Shown piece after piece: positions 13,990 to 26,809 of a stretch of DNA of 64,000 nucleotides. The stretch comes from Mycteria americana (Eukaryota > Chordata > Aves > Ciconiiformes > Ciconiidae): positions 28,753,661 through 28,817,660 of the forward strand of contig NC_134366.1 in NCBI RefSeq assembly GCF_035582795.1, written 5' to 3'. The translations under genes and the position numbers were made by a program. The notes under the pieces were generated by a model. It was not told where the DNA came from. It saw only the letters and a list, made by a program, of their open reading frames with translations, and searched no databases. Position 1 is the stretch's first letter. Every line of letters starts with the position of its first letter.

Positions 13990-14754
13990 GGGGGCCCATG
14001 GTGAACCGGCGGGCTCCTGAGGCGGCTTCAGTCAAAGGCGGCCAGCCGCTTCGGGCGGCCCAGCCGGGCCGGGCCCCGCACGGCCCCCTGGGCAGAGGCA
14101 GGGCCGGAGCCGGCCGCAGGACGCCCGGCGCGGCCGCCGGGGCCGCGCTGAGGCGGGGCGGCGCAGCCCGGCCGCCGCCGCGGGCGGGGGAGGCGGCACT
14201 TTCCCCGGCGGGGCGGGCTTCCGCCGCCCGCCAGGCGCCAGGCCCGCGGGGCCCGGGAAGTCCCCCCAGGTGCGCCGCTCCCGGCGGCCCTGCAGCCGCT
14301 CCCGCCCGCTCCCCGGCAGCCTGGCGGCGGGGCGAGCGGGCCGGCTCCCCCCCCCGCCGGCCGGGGCCCGCCTCCGGCCGCCGCGCCCCCGCCGGGGGCC
14401 GGGCCGCCTCCGGAGCGCGGCGGGGGAAGCGGGGAAGGGAGGCCGCGGATCCCGCGGGAGCCGCCCGGCTCCGCTCGCTTCTTCCTCCGTGGGGTGCCAG
14501 CCCCCCGGGTTGGGGTGCCAGCCCCCCGCGCTGCCCCGGCCCCCGGAGCAGGGCTTCGGCCGGGAGCGGACCAGGGGATCCAGCCCGCCATCCGCCGGCT
14601 GCCGGCCGTCCCGCCCGCCGGCGGGTCGCGGTGCCCCCACGCCGCCCCCGCGGCAGGGAGGGCGCGGGGCTGCCGGCCGGGGCGGCGCGGAGCCGGGTGG
14701 CGGGGCCGCTTCCCTGGGGTGGAAGAGCTGGGCGCGGCTGGAGCCTGGGGTCCC
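13990..14754. other. Isolated CpG island about 14 kb upstream of DLX6
   Basis: Extremely GC- and CpG-rich. Frames of about 250 codons are open on both strands with Ala/Pro/Gly/Arg composition and no recognised domain, so a protein is not supported. The island ends abruptly at an AT-rich block. It may be a lncRNA promoter or a Polycomb island. Confidence 0.65.
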
Positions 14755-15640
14755 CGCGTTAGCCTAATCTGATAGCAGCGGTGATTAGACTTTATTATTA
14801 TTTGCACGCTGATCTTTTCGGCTGAAGGGAGATTTAAAAATCAATAGTGAAGTCGCATGCCTGAGTGCTTGGGCGCTTATGGAAAAGCTGTTGGCCAAGG
14901 CCAATAAATCAATCCTCCTTTTTCTTTCGCTGTCCTGTTTGTTTCTTTTCCGCCTCCAGAATTTTCTCCCTTGCAGAAGGGAACCACGTCTAACAAGGTG
15001 CCACTCTGAAATACATCATGCTTCAAGCCAACGTGCTAATTATAGATTAATAAGAGGTACAACTCGGTTGAAATGACAGTGAAAAAAATCCAAGCTGATC
15101 GAATTTATAATGTCATCAAATGTATTATGGTCGCTTAAAATCCTGTGTTTAAGAGGACGCTGCATAATCTTCTAAAGCCCATGACTCGCTGGCACCAGCT
15201 TTTGCTCAGAGAAGTGAAGTTAGAATTAATTTGAAGTTATTTTGTGGTAACCGGGCTCTCAGACCTCTGAGAGTTTTTACAGCCCCAGTCGAGGTATGTC
15301 CAATATTTCCAGCCTGAGACAGCAGCAGCCTACAGACGGAACGAGTAAATGAAATGGAAGTGTTTAACAGGCTTCACACGTTCCATTTATTTGGATTTGA
15401 ACTGAGGAGCTGAGCTGAGCCTTGAATCACCAGCGAAGGAAGAGCATAATTACTTGTCATTATATTCATTCCGATTTATAAATAATGTTTCTGGCTTTGT
15501 TTTATTCAATGCTTAATTTAAAAATAATGATTAAAAATTAGCCCTTGGGCTACGTGCTGGGTTATAGCCAGATGCGTTATTACTTCTCCTTGGGACTCCG
15601 GAAATACCTACATGGACTGGGAGGGAAAATGAAGATTTCC
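14755..15640. promoter_or_regulatory. AT-rich block with homeodomain cores, possible conserved enhancer
   Basis: It follows a sharp boundary from a CpG island and contains GCGGTGATTAGACTTTATT, CTAATTATAGATTAATAAG, GAATTTATAATGTCATC, GAATTAATTTGAAG and ATAATTACTTGTCATTATA. No coding potential or repeats seen. Confidence 0.5.
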
Positions 15641-16389
15641 CACTCAATTAGTTACGATGGAAGGACAGTGCTGTGGCTTCAGCAGTCCAAATTTTAATTG
15701 TTCTGAACCGTCGGGGTCTTTCAGCAGAATCAACACGTAAATGTTGGGAGAAATGGCCCTTGCCGAGGGGTGATGGTGCGGGTCTTCGGTGTCCTCTCCG
15801 CCTCGCAGGCAGAGGAACACGCAGCACGGCGTTGCTGGGTCTGTCTGTACACACACACACGCGAGGAAATGGTAGGTGGCTGCCTATCTGCATACACACG
15901 TGCATTTCTCTAATATGTTTATATGTTCAGTGGCTGGAACAGCAGCAAAACAAGTGTTCCCTGATTTAGAGCACTTCCCGGGTACTGCAAACACTGATGA
16001 AACAAAATCCTGATGTAGAAAATGAATACTTCCCTCACACATACACACGTACACACATCCCCCAAAAAGAGAAAGGAAGAAAAAGGGAGAGAGAAAGAAA
16101 GGAGAGGAAAGGGGAACTCGATTTATTCTCATTTGTTTATCTCTAGATTTTTCCCCCTTTCTGCAAATTCATTTGAATAGCTTTCAAGCTGCAAAATGGA
16201 AATGTGGCTCCTGCCCTCTATTTCAGCAGCAGCGTCCTGGCAACAGAGCAATTTTCTATCATCAAGGATAAATGGCATCGAACAGAACATTCTGATAAAA
16301 AAGAAAAAAAGCTTTAGCCCAAGAAGCCCATGATTGCTGCCCTTCCTGTCTGTCATCCCTTTACAAAATCCTCTCCTCCAAACCTGAGC

Positions 16390-16620
16390 TGCATGCTGTC
16401 AGAGCTAATAATGTCTTCTAAAGAAAAGGGGAAGAAACAGCATTCATGCACAATGTTCCCATTTATTACATAGAGTGCTTATTTAAAAATTGCAAATATC
16501 TTTGTTTGGTTCACTGCAAATTAAAACCAAGATGTAGGAAGTTACACGATGCAACAATTATTCATGTCACAGCAGAGCATCAAACCCTCATATCTTGCTT
16601 TTCTATTGGTTAATATGTGT
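16390..16620. promoter_or_regulatory. Possible conserved regulatory block
   Basis: AT-rich, repeat-free, with GAGCTAATAATG, CCATTTATTACATAG, GCAAATTAAAACC, CAACAATTATTCATG and TTGGTTAATATG; it runs into a TG-rich microsatellite. Confidence 0.4.
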
Positions 16621-16664
16621 GTTTGTGTGCCTGTGCATGTGCATGCGTTGCGTGTATGTGTGTA
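16612..16664 (+). repeat. Imperfect TG microsatellite
   Basis: TG-rich run with TGTGCATG interruptions. Confidence 0.8.
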
Positions 16665-16799
16665 ACGCAGGGAATATCCCTTGTTGTGAAAATAAAAACC
16701 ACTCCAGGTAAGTCTGTGTTGTGTTGTTTTAGAGCAAGGCGGGGAGGGGGGAAGTCATTACTGATATGCAGGAGGAAGAGCCAGCATGTGCTGCCTTTG

Positions 16800-18289
16800 C
16801 CGTTCCGCAGGGGGTTAAGCCCCAGGGCTCGTAAGAAGCCTGTCAGGGAAGGCTGCACTGGGAATGGGGTGCTTCGCTGGGGTCGCGGGGCTCTCTCGGT
16901 GCACCCTGTGCCGGAACGGCCGCCGGGCTCCCGCTCCCCGCCCCAGCAACGTCCCCGCAAACGCGCTCCCCGGCGCTGGTGCCTCCGCGCCGGGTGCTAG
17001 TGCCGGGGACCTGATGCTCTCCGGCCATGGAGGGACCCTCGGTAACAAATAAAGCTGCAGCAAGAGTCCGTCCGAGCGGATCTGCGATGTTCAGAGATTA
17101 TTTTGGTGAGGGGGAATTACACTGTGCGGAGCTGTGGCGAGAATCCCCCGCCTGCCCCCTCCAAGGACCAGGGACGGCAAGGCAGTACGAGACGGACACG
17201 CCGCAGGGTGTCACAGGCCGGGGAGAGGCAGGGGACGGCAGAACCCCTCACCGCCCGGGCGGCGGGGCGGCGGCACCGGCCCCCTCCCGCTTACCCGACG
17301 GGCTGGGAGAGGAGGGAAGGGGCGAGGGCCGCCGCCGCCGGGCGCCCGCACCCCGGCACCTGCCCCAGTTGGCGGATGGGAACAGCCCGACCGGGAGGGC
17401 TAAAAATAACCCGTCGGGCGGGATGACTTCATAGGGTGCTTCACCGTTCCGGGGCTTTTCTCGGCGTGGAGACGTAACGCCTCGGCCGGCGGGCAGGCTG
17501 CAGGCCGCGGACCCGGCGGGCGGCGGAGGGCCCCGAAGCGCGGGGGCGGGAAGCGCCGCGGCCCGCGGCCGGGCAGGGGCAGCCGCGGGGATGGCCGAGG
17601 CGCGTCGCCCCCGCCCGCCGCAGCCGCCCCTCGCGCGCGGCCGTTAGGGCCGTTGAGGCCCGCCGCCGCGCGCATGCCCCGCGCCGCGGTCACGTGCCGC
17701 GCGGGCGGCGGTAGGGGCCGTGAGGAGAGGCCGCCGGGACCGTCCGCGCCACGCCGCGCTGCGGGAAGCGCGCTGAGGGGAAGCCGTCGGAGGAGTGCCG
17801 GCCCGCGGCCCGGCCGCGCTGCCCGGAGCGAAGGGAGGGGACCTGGGCCCCAGGCGCCTGGTGGCAGCGGGGGGTGGGTTTCCCCTCCCGGGGGGGATCC
17901 GGCCGGAGCCCTGGGCGTCGCCTTCAGAGGGCGGCTGTGGGCTCCCCGGCGCTGCCAGGCGGCCTCCCGGGCGGCTGCCCGTGCCCTCGACGTGCGCCCA
18001 GGGACACGGACACGCCGCTCCGGCCGCCGCACCCGCAGCTCTGCCTCCCGCGGGGAAGCTGGCTCGGGCGCTCGCGGTGGTCTGCTCGCCGGGCACGGGC
18101 AGGCAGCCCGCCAGAAACAAACAAAAAACCCCCAAACCACCCACGGGAAAAGCCGGGGTCGGGTCTCGTGCCGGGGGCCTGATTTTCCTCCTTTCCTCAT
18201 TCTCGCACGCGTGGGCTACAATAGCACTGACTTGCTTTGCACGCTGGAGGAGGCAGCACAACCGGTCCCCGCCCGGTTTAGTGAGAACC
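16800..18289. other. CpG island
   Basis: CpG-dense DNA with no supported gene. Contains a CACGTG E-box near 17692. Long overlapping frames on both strands are composition artefacts. Confidence 0.6.
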
Positions 18290-18790
18290 TTTGAAGTTTA
18301 GATCGGTGCCCTGCAAACTTGTATAAAACTTATTTCATCCACGGGCCACAGGCCACTTGACGAAAAAAAACCCGAAGACACAAAGCATGAATCGTTTTCC
18401 TCATTTCTTATCCGTATATATGCATGTAAAATTACGCGAACCCTTTAAAGTTTATTTGAAACGCAGCGAAGTCCGTGAAAGACTTCTTGCCCTGTTCTAG
18501 CTGAGGGCTGCAGGCAGACCGTTTGATTTATTTCCATTTTTCAAAGGAATGGAGAAAGTCGTCCGATTAGTAGTGGGGTTATTATAATCTCCATGCTTAA
18601 ACCTTGAAAGCCCCTTGTAAACAATCGCCTCCTTCTCCCAGCCCGGTTCCCACCGCCGCTTAGTAATGACTGGAAGATTAATGAGGCTTTTTTAGCAACA
18701 CCTGTCTTTTTAAGCTGTCGACACAACCAATTAATACTTTTAATTACCACTACAAGGAAACTAACCAGAACCTTTCTGATTTGATTTGGC
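18290..18790. promoter_or_regulatory. AT-rich block between CpG islands, probable enhancer
   Basis: It lies between islands at 16.85-18.29 and 18.80-19.86 kb. Cores include CGATTAGTAGTGGGGTTATTATAATC, GAAGATTAATGAGG, CCAATTAATAC and TTTTAATTACCAC, plus CACCTG and GTAAACAATCG (forkhead-like). Confidence 0.5.
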
Positions 18791-18799
18791 CGCTCAGTT

Positions 18800-19900
18800 T
18801 TAGCCCCTCTGAAACGAAGCAGCCCCACGCGAGGCAGGGCGGCGGGGGGGCTGGTGCTGCTGCGGGTTTGTTTCGCCTCGGGCTGGGTGGGGGCATTATT
18901 GGGGGGGGGGGGGGAATTTGGTTTGGGTTTATTTCGCTTCGCGTTTCCCCGCGCCTTTGGAAGCATTTTGCCACCCCTTTCGAGAAGAAGAAAATAGAGG
19001 CGCTGGCTGACAGGACCCCGGAGCGCACCGGCCCCCCGGCTCCCCGAAAACCAGCGGGAAAGGCTGGAGGGAGCAAGCAGCCGCTTCGGCAAAAGTTACC
19101 GAGGAGAGCATTAGGGCGGGGGGCCCGATCCCACTCGCACCGCTTTCGGGGCAGTTTTTACGAGTTATTGCAACGAAAGAGCGAGTGCCCCGCCGGCGGA
19201 GGCGGGAAGGAGAGGGGCAGGCGGCACCCCAGCCCCGCAGACCGTGGGACGGCGAGCTGAGCGCCGGGCGGGAGCTCCGCTCCCACCTCGGGGCTGGGCT
19301 ATTCCCTTCCTGCACCCCCATTTCCTCGGGGGTCCCTGGTCTTCATGTGACTAATCGGACAGTCGAGCAGGAGATGGGGCAGACGCTTGAACAGAAACCG
19401 TGTTTTCCGTTCAAACGGCACGGGTGCGACCGAAGGTTCACAGACGCCCGTGAGCGGTGCCGGCAGGGCGGCATCCCCTCTTTCTCCCGCGATCCCCTTT
19501 CGGCCACAGGGCGTGTGGGTCTGCGCGCCCGCTTCCAGACCAGCCCGAAGTGCTAAGAAAGGGGGTGGGGGAGTGCCGAGGGATCCCCGACCTCCTCCTG
19601 GGGGGATTGCAAAGGACGTGGTCCAACCTCGCCCCCACGCACGTGTTTCCCAAGGGGACGTGAAGTGGGCAGCAGCGTGCGGAGATGAAGCGGGAGCACC
19701 CAGCTCGGGATGCTTCGTCCCGGCCCGTCCTCGGTGGGCTTTTCACTCTCCCCCCAGCCCCCAGCTGCGGCATGTGCGCTGCTGGGAGCTCCCCCGATGG
19801 AAAGTCGGGAGCTGGGAAGCAGCAGGCGGTGGTGTTTAGGTTAAACAGCTCCCTCTCCGCCTGGTAAAGCACTCCGCGCTCGTCCGTGTCCGCTCCCCTT
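18800..19900. other. GC-rich segment with a G-run
   Basis: GC-rich DNA; a 14-G run at about 18901-18914. No supported gene. Confidence 0.5.
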
Positions 19901-19949
19901 TGTGTTATCTCTCACGCTGCCCAGGCCTCGCAGAGTTACGCCGTAAAGG

Positions 19950-20240
19950 CGATGTCCCACATTAAAACAATATGAATTCGCGGACGGATCCTGAATATGA
20001 ATGAGGTATGTGGTCGTATGACTGCTTTTAAGCTGTACTTCTCCGAATATGGCTTTAATTAAATGTCTTCCGGCTCTAAAAGATTACATGTTGTGCAAAA
20101 TATATCCTAGCATGAAATTTACTTCCACGATACGAAATTAGGTTACTTATAAATGTCTTCATTTAAAAAAGAAAATCGCTTCTCCCCTTTCTGCTTTCTG
20201 TTTTGTTGAACGAGGGAAGAGGGCTGGGATAATATATTTA
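19950..20240. promoter_or_regulatory. AT-rich block, possible enhancer
   Basis: Holds CATTAAAACAATATGAATTC, GAATATGAATGAGG, GCTTTAATTAAATG and GAAATTAGGTTACTTAT. Clean boundaries with GC-rich flanks; no repeat. Confidence 0.45.
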
Positions 20241-20425
20241 TAGAGGCACGTGTAACAAAACCTGCCAGGAGCGGAGTGGGTGAGGGCGGCTTGCTCAAAT
20301 TCAGACAATTCACAAAACAGGCAAGTTAATCCAGATCAGATTTGTTCCAGATCCAGCTGTCAGAACCCGGGATACCTCCCGCGTCTCAGGCTGCAGATAC
20401 CTGGTGTGCTCTCACCGCCTCCCCC

Positions 20426-20461
20426 ACCCCGTCCCTCCCTCCTTCCCTCCCTCCCTCCCGC
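20426..20461 (+). repeat. CTCC/CCTT microsatellite
   Basis: Pyrimidine tetramer tract in a GC-rich setting. Confidence 0.75.
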
Positions 20462-20799
20462 CTTCGTTCCGTGCGGAGGACGCTCGGGGGGGCGAGGGGT
20501 CAGGGCAAGCAGGTGGAGAAAGGTGACCACCTCCACTCGCGAAAAATAAAAATAATTCTTGGCGGGGCGGAGGTGGAGGATAGCGTCGTGGTGAGACTGG
20601 GGCCAGTGAATGGGGCAAAGCGGTTTCACTCCGCCAGTGAACCCGCGCTCGGTGTCAGGAGCTTTCCCGCTCCGGACGGCGGGTGCAGGCGGGATGCACG
20701 CTGCTGGAGGCGATGCGCTGTTTGTCTGTTGCTTTTTACGCCCTCGGATGCGCGACCTCGCCTAGCTGAGTTTCTGCAGAGAGATCAGATAATGGATCC

Positions 20800-21220
20800 C
20801 TCCGGATTACCTTTCTAAATTAACTTTTAGATGTGTTTTCATCGTCCGTTGAGACCCTGACAAAAGAGGCTGTAGCTAGATACAGATACCAGATAAACAT
20901 ATAAAGCAATCTCATTACACGGGAATGAGTGAAGAAGTCTCCTTGCAATCTACTCTAGATAGCGAGGCTGCCTGAAGAAACAAGTAAAGCCGATATATTT
21001 ACTTCTTTTCCTATTAAATAAACCTCAATAACGGCATTGACTTGGCGCAGTGTTTACTACATTTCCATTCAATGCTTGGGTAAACGCATCCCTAAAGGTA
21101 GAGTAAATAATTGCACTGATCTCAACAAGGGAAATGTGTAGGCATCTGAAGCGTACTAAAAATAAACGAAGGCGAAGCAGACTGAAGAGAGAGGACATAG
21201 CGCTCGTTTGCCGCAATTAA
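20800..21220. promoter_or_regulatory. AT-rich block, possible enhancer
   Basis: Low-GC island between GC-rich segments, with TAAATTAACTTT, CATTACACGGG, AGTAAATAATTGC and CGCAATTAAAGC. No coding or repeat signal. Confidence 0.4.
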
Positions 21221-22715
21221 AGCCTCTGCCTTCGCTCGCCGGAACCCGAGGCGTCCGAGCGCGGCCGGGGTGACACGCTCCCCACGGGTGTCACCGCGAC
21301 GGGACCCGAGTGGCCGTGGGGAGGCGGGGACCCGCGCCCGAACCGTGGCGGCTGGGCTGGGGAGGGCTCGGCGCGGCGCTTGGCTCGGGGAGAAACCGGC
21401 CGCTACCGCAGGAGAAATTGCAGCCTCTCCGCTGACTTGGGAGCGCCTCGAGTTTCCATCCGCCTCTGAGCCCTTCCAAGATGGGCACTTCAGAGCGGTG
21501 CCTTTCTGGTTTTTTTTTAATTGGATGGCGTCTTCTTCTTCTGCCAGAAGACGGGTTTTTTTTAATTGTTGTTGTTTTTTCTTTCATTTGAAAAGAAAAC
21601 AAAACAACAAAAGTCCCCGCTAAAACCAACATCTCTCTTTCAGCAGCACCCGCGCAGGCGGGGACGCCTGCCAAGTACAAGCCTCGCAGGCGGAGGTCTG
21701 CAAACCTACGGCTGCCTTCGGGGAGGCTCCCCCTGACCCACGGAGGGGAAGGTACCCCCGCGCCGCTCCCACGGAAGGCTCCCAGCGGCGGGGCGAAGGA
21801 GGCAAGCCCACCCGCTCGGACTCTTCACGGGGCTCCCGCATGCCGGGGCCAGGCTCGCCGTGTGGGACAACCTGTCCCGGGGTGTCGGTCCCGGCGGTGC
21901 GGGTGCACCCCTGGCCAGGTGCGGGGAGAGGCGGGCGGCCAGGCCCTCCGCGGGGGTCCCGTCCCCCCTCCGGGCAGCCACTCGCCTGAAGCCTAATTCC
22001 ATGATAAAGCCGATATCCAGCCCCCCTACCCCCCATCAGGGAAAGCAACCAAAGACAACAACACGACAAAACATTAACCAAACAAAAAGCCCCAGCCCCC
22101 GACCCTCTGCAGAGCCACACATTGAATGAATCTGGCTGTAAGGTTTTAATTACAGCGAAGGCTTCGCTACAAATCTGTACAAGAGACAGTGGCTGGTTCC
22201 CTCTGGATCTTTCCCCTTCTGACTCCTATTATTTTGACCCACGCTACAACATGGAGAGCGGCGTGTGTGATCCATCTGCGAGGCTGGGCTGGGGTTTACC
22301 CCCCCCTCCGCCTCCCTGCCACTTCCTTCACACTCGCGGTATGGAAAGCCATTGACGCCTGCCTGTCTGTTATAATGTTAGTGGGTTGAAATCCAGAGGA
22401 GCCTCCGCTCCGCTCTTGCTCTCGCACTGGCAGCGCTCAAATTCCCCAGTCTCTCCTTAAAATAGCTCGCTTCCAGCTTGAGGAGGTGACCTCCTTTTGC
22501 GGGAGCCTTTGCTCACCACTCAGCTGCTATTAAGACATGGCAATATGACATGCTGGCAGAAGGAAAGGAGGCCATGTGTTTTGGGGTAAACAGGCTTGAG
22601 AGACCGGGAAAAAAATTGCCATCGGCAGATGCGAGGCGAGATATTTTGTTGTAGCCTCTCTGGGAGCTGTAAATAACGCGGGCAGAGCCGCGCTGCCCGG
22701 GCAGGACGGCGGCTG

Positions 22716-22752
22716 CTCAGCCGAGCCGAGCCGTGCCGAGCCGAGCCGTGCC
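22716..22752. repeat. Short GCCGA/GCCGT pentamer array
   Basis: About seven GCCGA and GCCGT units, same unit type as the arrays at 24955 and 41442. Confidence 0.8.
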
Positions 22753-23539
22753 GGGCAGCCGGCGTGCGCACCCGCGTCGTGCGGCCGCGGACACCCGCGG
22801 AGCGCCACGGCCGCGCGGGGCCGGGGCACAAGTTTGGCGGCCGCCGAAGCCACGCTCCAGCCGGGGAGAGTGCCGTGCCTCTGCCGAGGGAGCCTCTCCG
22901 CAAAAATGCATCTGGAGCGGATCGCCGCCAGCGGGAATATTCTCCGGCTTTCCACTTCTGTCGAGATTTTCCCCCCACCGCTCTGCAGGAGACCCCCACT
23001 CTCTCCCGAGCGCCTTTCGATTGCCTTGTGCGTTCCGTTCTGTGGCTAAAAAACCGGGCTCAGGCACCAATCTTTTCCCCTCCCCACCCCCAGCATTTCT
23101 CTGCCCCTTTTAAAAATCCTGTTGCGAGATCCGCTTCATGCCTGTACACGGACTTCCCGCGGAAAAACACAGGCACTAACATCATTCCTGAAATAAGCTG
23201 CTCCCGGACTTTCCCAGCCTCCCTGGCCGGGGTGGGCCAGAGAACACTCTCCCGGACGCCGGTGTGAGCTGGGGAGGGGGGATACATACTCCCAGAGAGC
23301 AGCCCTCAGCCCCCGCGCACTCCTGCTGCGGGCAGGACCCCCCCAAGGAGAGCATCTCGGGGAGCCTCGCCTGATGAACGCCATCAGCTATCGCACACCC
23401 CCCAACAAACCAACCAACAGGCTGAACCACCCCAAAGACCGGCTCCGCTGGCGGAGCCCACCCGTGCAAACACCACAGCAGGACTGCCCGGGAAGGAGGG
23501 GATGAGAAACGGAACGGGAATGTTTGTTTTCCCCTGTTG

Positions 23540-23580
23540 TTATTGTTGAACGCATGAATGAATGAATGGATGAATGGAAC
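23540..23580 (+). repeat. ATGA/TGGA tetramer microsatellite
   Basis: GAATGAATGAATGGATGAATGG-type tract. Confidence 0.7.
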
Positions 23581-24954
23581 AGAAGGTGCTCGGAGGCATA
23601 TAGGAAGCCTCTGGCCGCTTATATTAACTTCCTATTATACCCTAAAAATAGAACCCCGTTTCCTGTTGTTCGTCAGCTCCTTCTAACTGTTGTGTCTGTT
23701 GTGTGACATCTTTCGACTCACAAATGTGACTGTAAACCACGCACACACGCTTTGGTCTTTTGAAAGTACTACTCACAAACATCATTAAAGCGACGCGGTT
23801 TAAGGTGACACGGAGGACCGGTAGCACGAAGTCACCCAGTCCTGGGGCAATGGGAGCCCGGTGCGCGGTGCCACGCTCTCTGCCCCTCACCGCGGCAGCG
23901 GAGCGGGGGAGCACCGGGGGGGGGGAGAAGGCCGCGCTCCCCCCGCGGCTCTCAGCCAGCCTGGGGGAGGAGAGGGACTGGCCCTAACCCCGCTCGAGGT
24001 GCAAAGGCCTCCCTGCCGTCCAGGCGAGCGAGGGGGACTTGCGGAGCGCATCCCCAGGGAAGATGACACCGGGGGGCGAGGAGAGGAGAAGCCCGGCCAG
24101 GGATGCGCGGGCAGGGCGCGGTGCTGCCCGCGGTCCGGAGCGAGCAGGGCGCGGAGCAACGCGCAGGGCGCATCCCCGTCGCCCTCGGCCAAGGCTGCAG
24201 CCTCCCTCTCCGGGAGCTCGGGTTTGGCCGCGGAGAAGCCAGGCAGGGGGTCGCGGGCGGTGAGCTCCTGCTGCCTGTCCCCGGGAGGGCGGGTGCTCCC
24301 AGGAGGCGGTGCGGGGGCTCCCGCCCCAGGGCAGTCCCCAGCCGCCCCCTAACTCGCACCTTGCCCCAGCCGGCCAGGCTGCTAGCCCGCCCGGCCCCGC
24401 GCAGCTCCCGGGGAGCTCGGTCGAGGCCAGGCAGCTACCCCCGTGGGCTCCTGCCCCCGCAGCTCCGCGCCCCACTCGTGACTGCTGCCTGCTCCTTTTC
24501 GGAGGCACTTCAGTGCGAGGTGACTAGGAGATGCGGGGTGTCCGCCCCCGCCTTTTCATGAGTCTCCCACCCTGGAGATGAGCACCCCACTGCTCCGGTG
24601 CATCCAGAGCTACCGATTCAGGTCTGATGTCCCCAGAAGGAGGCCGGTAACGGAGCTCGGCTGCACGGAAGCCGGAGCCGGGGAGGGCCGGTGCCCGGCA
24701 GTGCGGGCTCCCGGCGGGCTGGGATCTCCCGGCCGCCCCGGCACCCCCCGCCCCGCCGCCAGAGCGCGGGCCCTGGGCCTGCCTGCCCCTCGGAGAAGAA
24801 ATACCCCTACAGCTGCCGCCTCTGCCAGGGCACGGCTGGGGCCCCTATTGCCCCCCCGCCCCCTTTGCCCTCCGCCCCCCGGTGCGGGTACCGGGAGGGG
24901 GGGCAGGACGGCGGGGCGACGGGGCGTGGGGCAGCCCCGTCGGGCAGGCAGGGG

Positions 24955-25060
24955 AGCCGTGCCGCGCCGTGCCATGCCGTGCCGTGCCCAGCCGTGCCGA
25001 GCCGTGCCGTGCCATGCCGTGCCATGCCAAGCCGTGCCAAGTCGTGCCGAGCCGTGCCGC
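24955..25060. repeat. GCCGT-type pentamer array
   Basis: About twenty tandem five-base units, GCCGT with variants GCCAT, GCCGA, GCCAA and GCCGC, inside a CpG island. Confidence 0.9.
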
Positions 25061-25680
25061 GCAGCCCGGCCCCGCCACCCGCCGTGCCCCGGCCCCGCCG
25101 CGCTCCCCCTCCCCGCAGGCGAGGATCCTTCGTGCCAGAGGCCACGGGGAAAAGGGGGGTGGGGGGAGAAAAAGAAAAGAAAACAATAAATATTGACAAG
25201 CAGCGTGACTCTTTGCAGCCGAGTCATTAACATCGACCAATCACCGGCAGCTCCATACCGAGAGATTTGCCTAATTAAATTGGGGAAAATCATCGGTATG
25301 AGGCTGGATGGAGTCAACTGTCCTGACGGCAGACGAGGACGCCTGAGCACGGCGGGGAAGAGCAGCGCCGGGTGCCCAGCGCTCCCCTCCCGCCGGCGCC
25401 CACCGACGCCTCGGCGGGGGCTCCCGCAGCCCCGCGGCCCCGCCGCTCCCCCCGGCCCGCAGCCGGGGCCGCCGCCGGCCCCGCGGGTGCGACACCCGCT
25501 CGCCCCACCGCGGTTCGTCCGCCGGCTAGGCTGAGCCAGGGATGCACATGCAACTCGGCTTGCTGCCTGTCGAAGGGAGCAGCTCCTGCAGACTCCCCCT
25601 GCCTTCTCTTCTCCTTTTTGTTCCACGTTGCCTGACTCGGACGCCTTATTCCCTTCGCTAAGGCGGCGTCTAGGTATTAT

Positions 25681-26809
25681 TTCAAACCGGTCTCCCCTCC
25701 TGCCCAACTTTCTCCCGTTCCCGCGTTAGCATCCATTATGCGGCAGGAATTATTTCGAAATAAGAAAGCAACGTGTTGCAAACACTCCCCAGCCCATTTT
25801 CTGACACCTTTTGTTATGCATGCTCTTGCTGTTGGAGAAAATGCTAGTATGTGCACCTGCGAAAAAACGCCTTCGTGATGTTAACAGCAAGCTGGAGGGT
25901 ATAAAGCAATAAACCTGCCAAACGTACCTGTTCCTATTGAGTACATTACCTACACCTATGAATAAAGGCTCCCAGTAGGAATTCTTTCCCTTCTCTTCCC
26001 CTTTCTCTATATTTTTATTCATTGTAGATTTGTAAACGCCTGGATCGGGTTACCCTTTCGCGTGTTAAAGTGGAACTCTTGTTAAAGCAGGAGAACAAGG
26101 CAAGACACCACTGCATTCAGAGTTACTGAACCGGCACCAAGGGCTCAAGAAGTGAAACAACGGTGAGAGGGTGGGTAAGGGGGCATAAAACATCCCAGCC
26201 GCCCAGGAAAAAATATCCCCCACACCTCCCTCAAATAAGCCAGCTGAACTGTAAGCGCCGGGAGACGGTGGGTTCTGTCCTGCCACCGGCCGGGCGTCGC
26301 TTCGCGTCCCCCTTCCCCTTCCCCCCCACCCCACCCCACGGACGGCGCGGTGTGCAAGCAGGGGGCTCGCAGAGCTAGTGACCGGGCTGTGGAAAAGCAA
26401 AACCCCAAAATAAATTAAGAAAAGGAAAGGGGGGGGGAGGGGGAATCCCAGAGTGAAACATACCCCCCCTCTAAATATTCCCAAAAGCGACGCGTTAAGA
26501 AAAAAAACCTGCAAAGTCTAGAAACCAATCCTTAGGCAATGCCGCTGTGAGAGGCAGTGTCGGGACCTGTGCTGGGTCTGGGGATGTCTCTGGGCTGTGC
26601 CGGGTTTTGCAAGCGGCGGCTGCCGATGCCGGTGTTGGTTTTCAAAGCCCGAAGCCTCCAGCCCGTTTCCCTCTAGAGCAACTTTGGGATTTCTCTCGGC
26701 TTAGCGAGTTCCGCCGGGTCCTTCCTACCTCAGTCCTCTCCGGTGGGGTCTGCCTCTGGAGATCATGCTTAGCTGGACGCCAGGAGATTTAAGCGAGGGA
26801 AAGGGGGAA
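25681..26809. other. Mixed intergenic DNA between CpG domain and DLX6 proximal block
   Basis: Moderate-GC DNA; an AT-richer patch at about 25735-26040, C-runs near 26322-26331 and G-runs near 26429-26437. No gene supported. Confidence 0.45.

Larger units (their letters stand above)
21221..25680. other. CpG-rich domain upstream of DLX6
   Basis: Several CpG islands (about 21220-22000, 22660-23060, 23830-25560) separated by short lower-GC stretches. No protein-coding gene supported. Confidence 0.55.

Noticed and set aside
13998-14807. Frames of about 255 codons on both strands
   Set aside because: Both strands are open at once in extreme GC DNA; products are Ala/Pro/Gly/Arg-rich with no domain.
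17400-18301. Overlapping 200-266-codon frames
   Set aside because: CpG-island composition effect; open in several frames, no recognisable protein.
24955-25060. CRISPR-like regular repeat
   Set aside because: Simple pentamer microsatellite without spacers, in a vertebrate genome.
24610-25707. 365-codon minus-strand frame
   Set aside because: Runs through a pentamer microsatellite and is Ala/Arg/Gly-rich; overlapping frames on the other strand are equally open.
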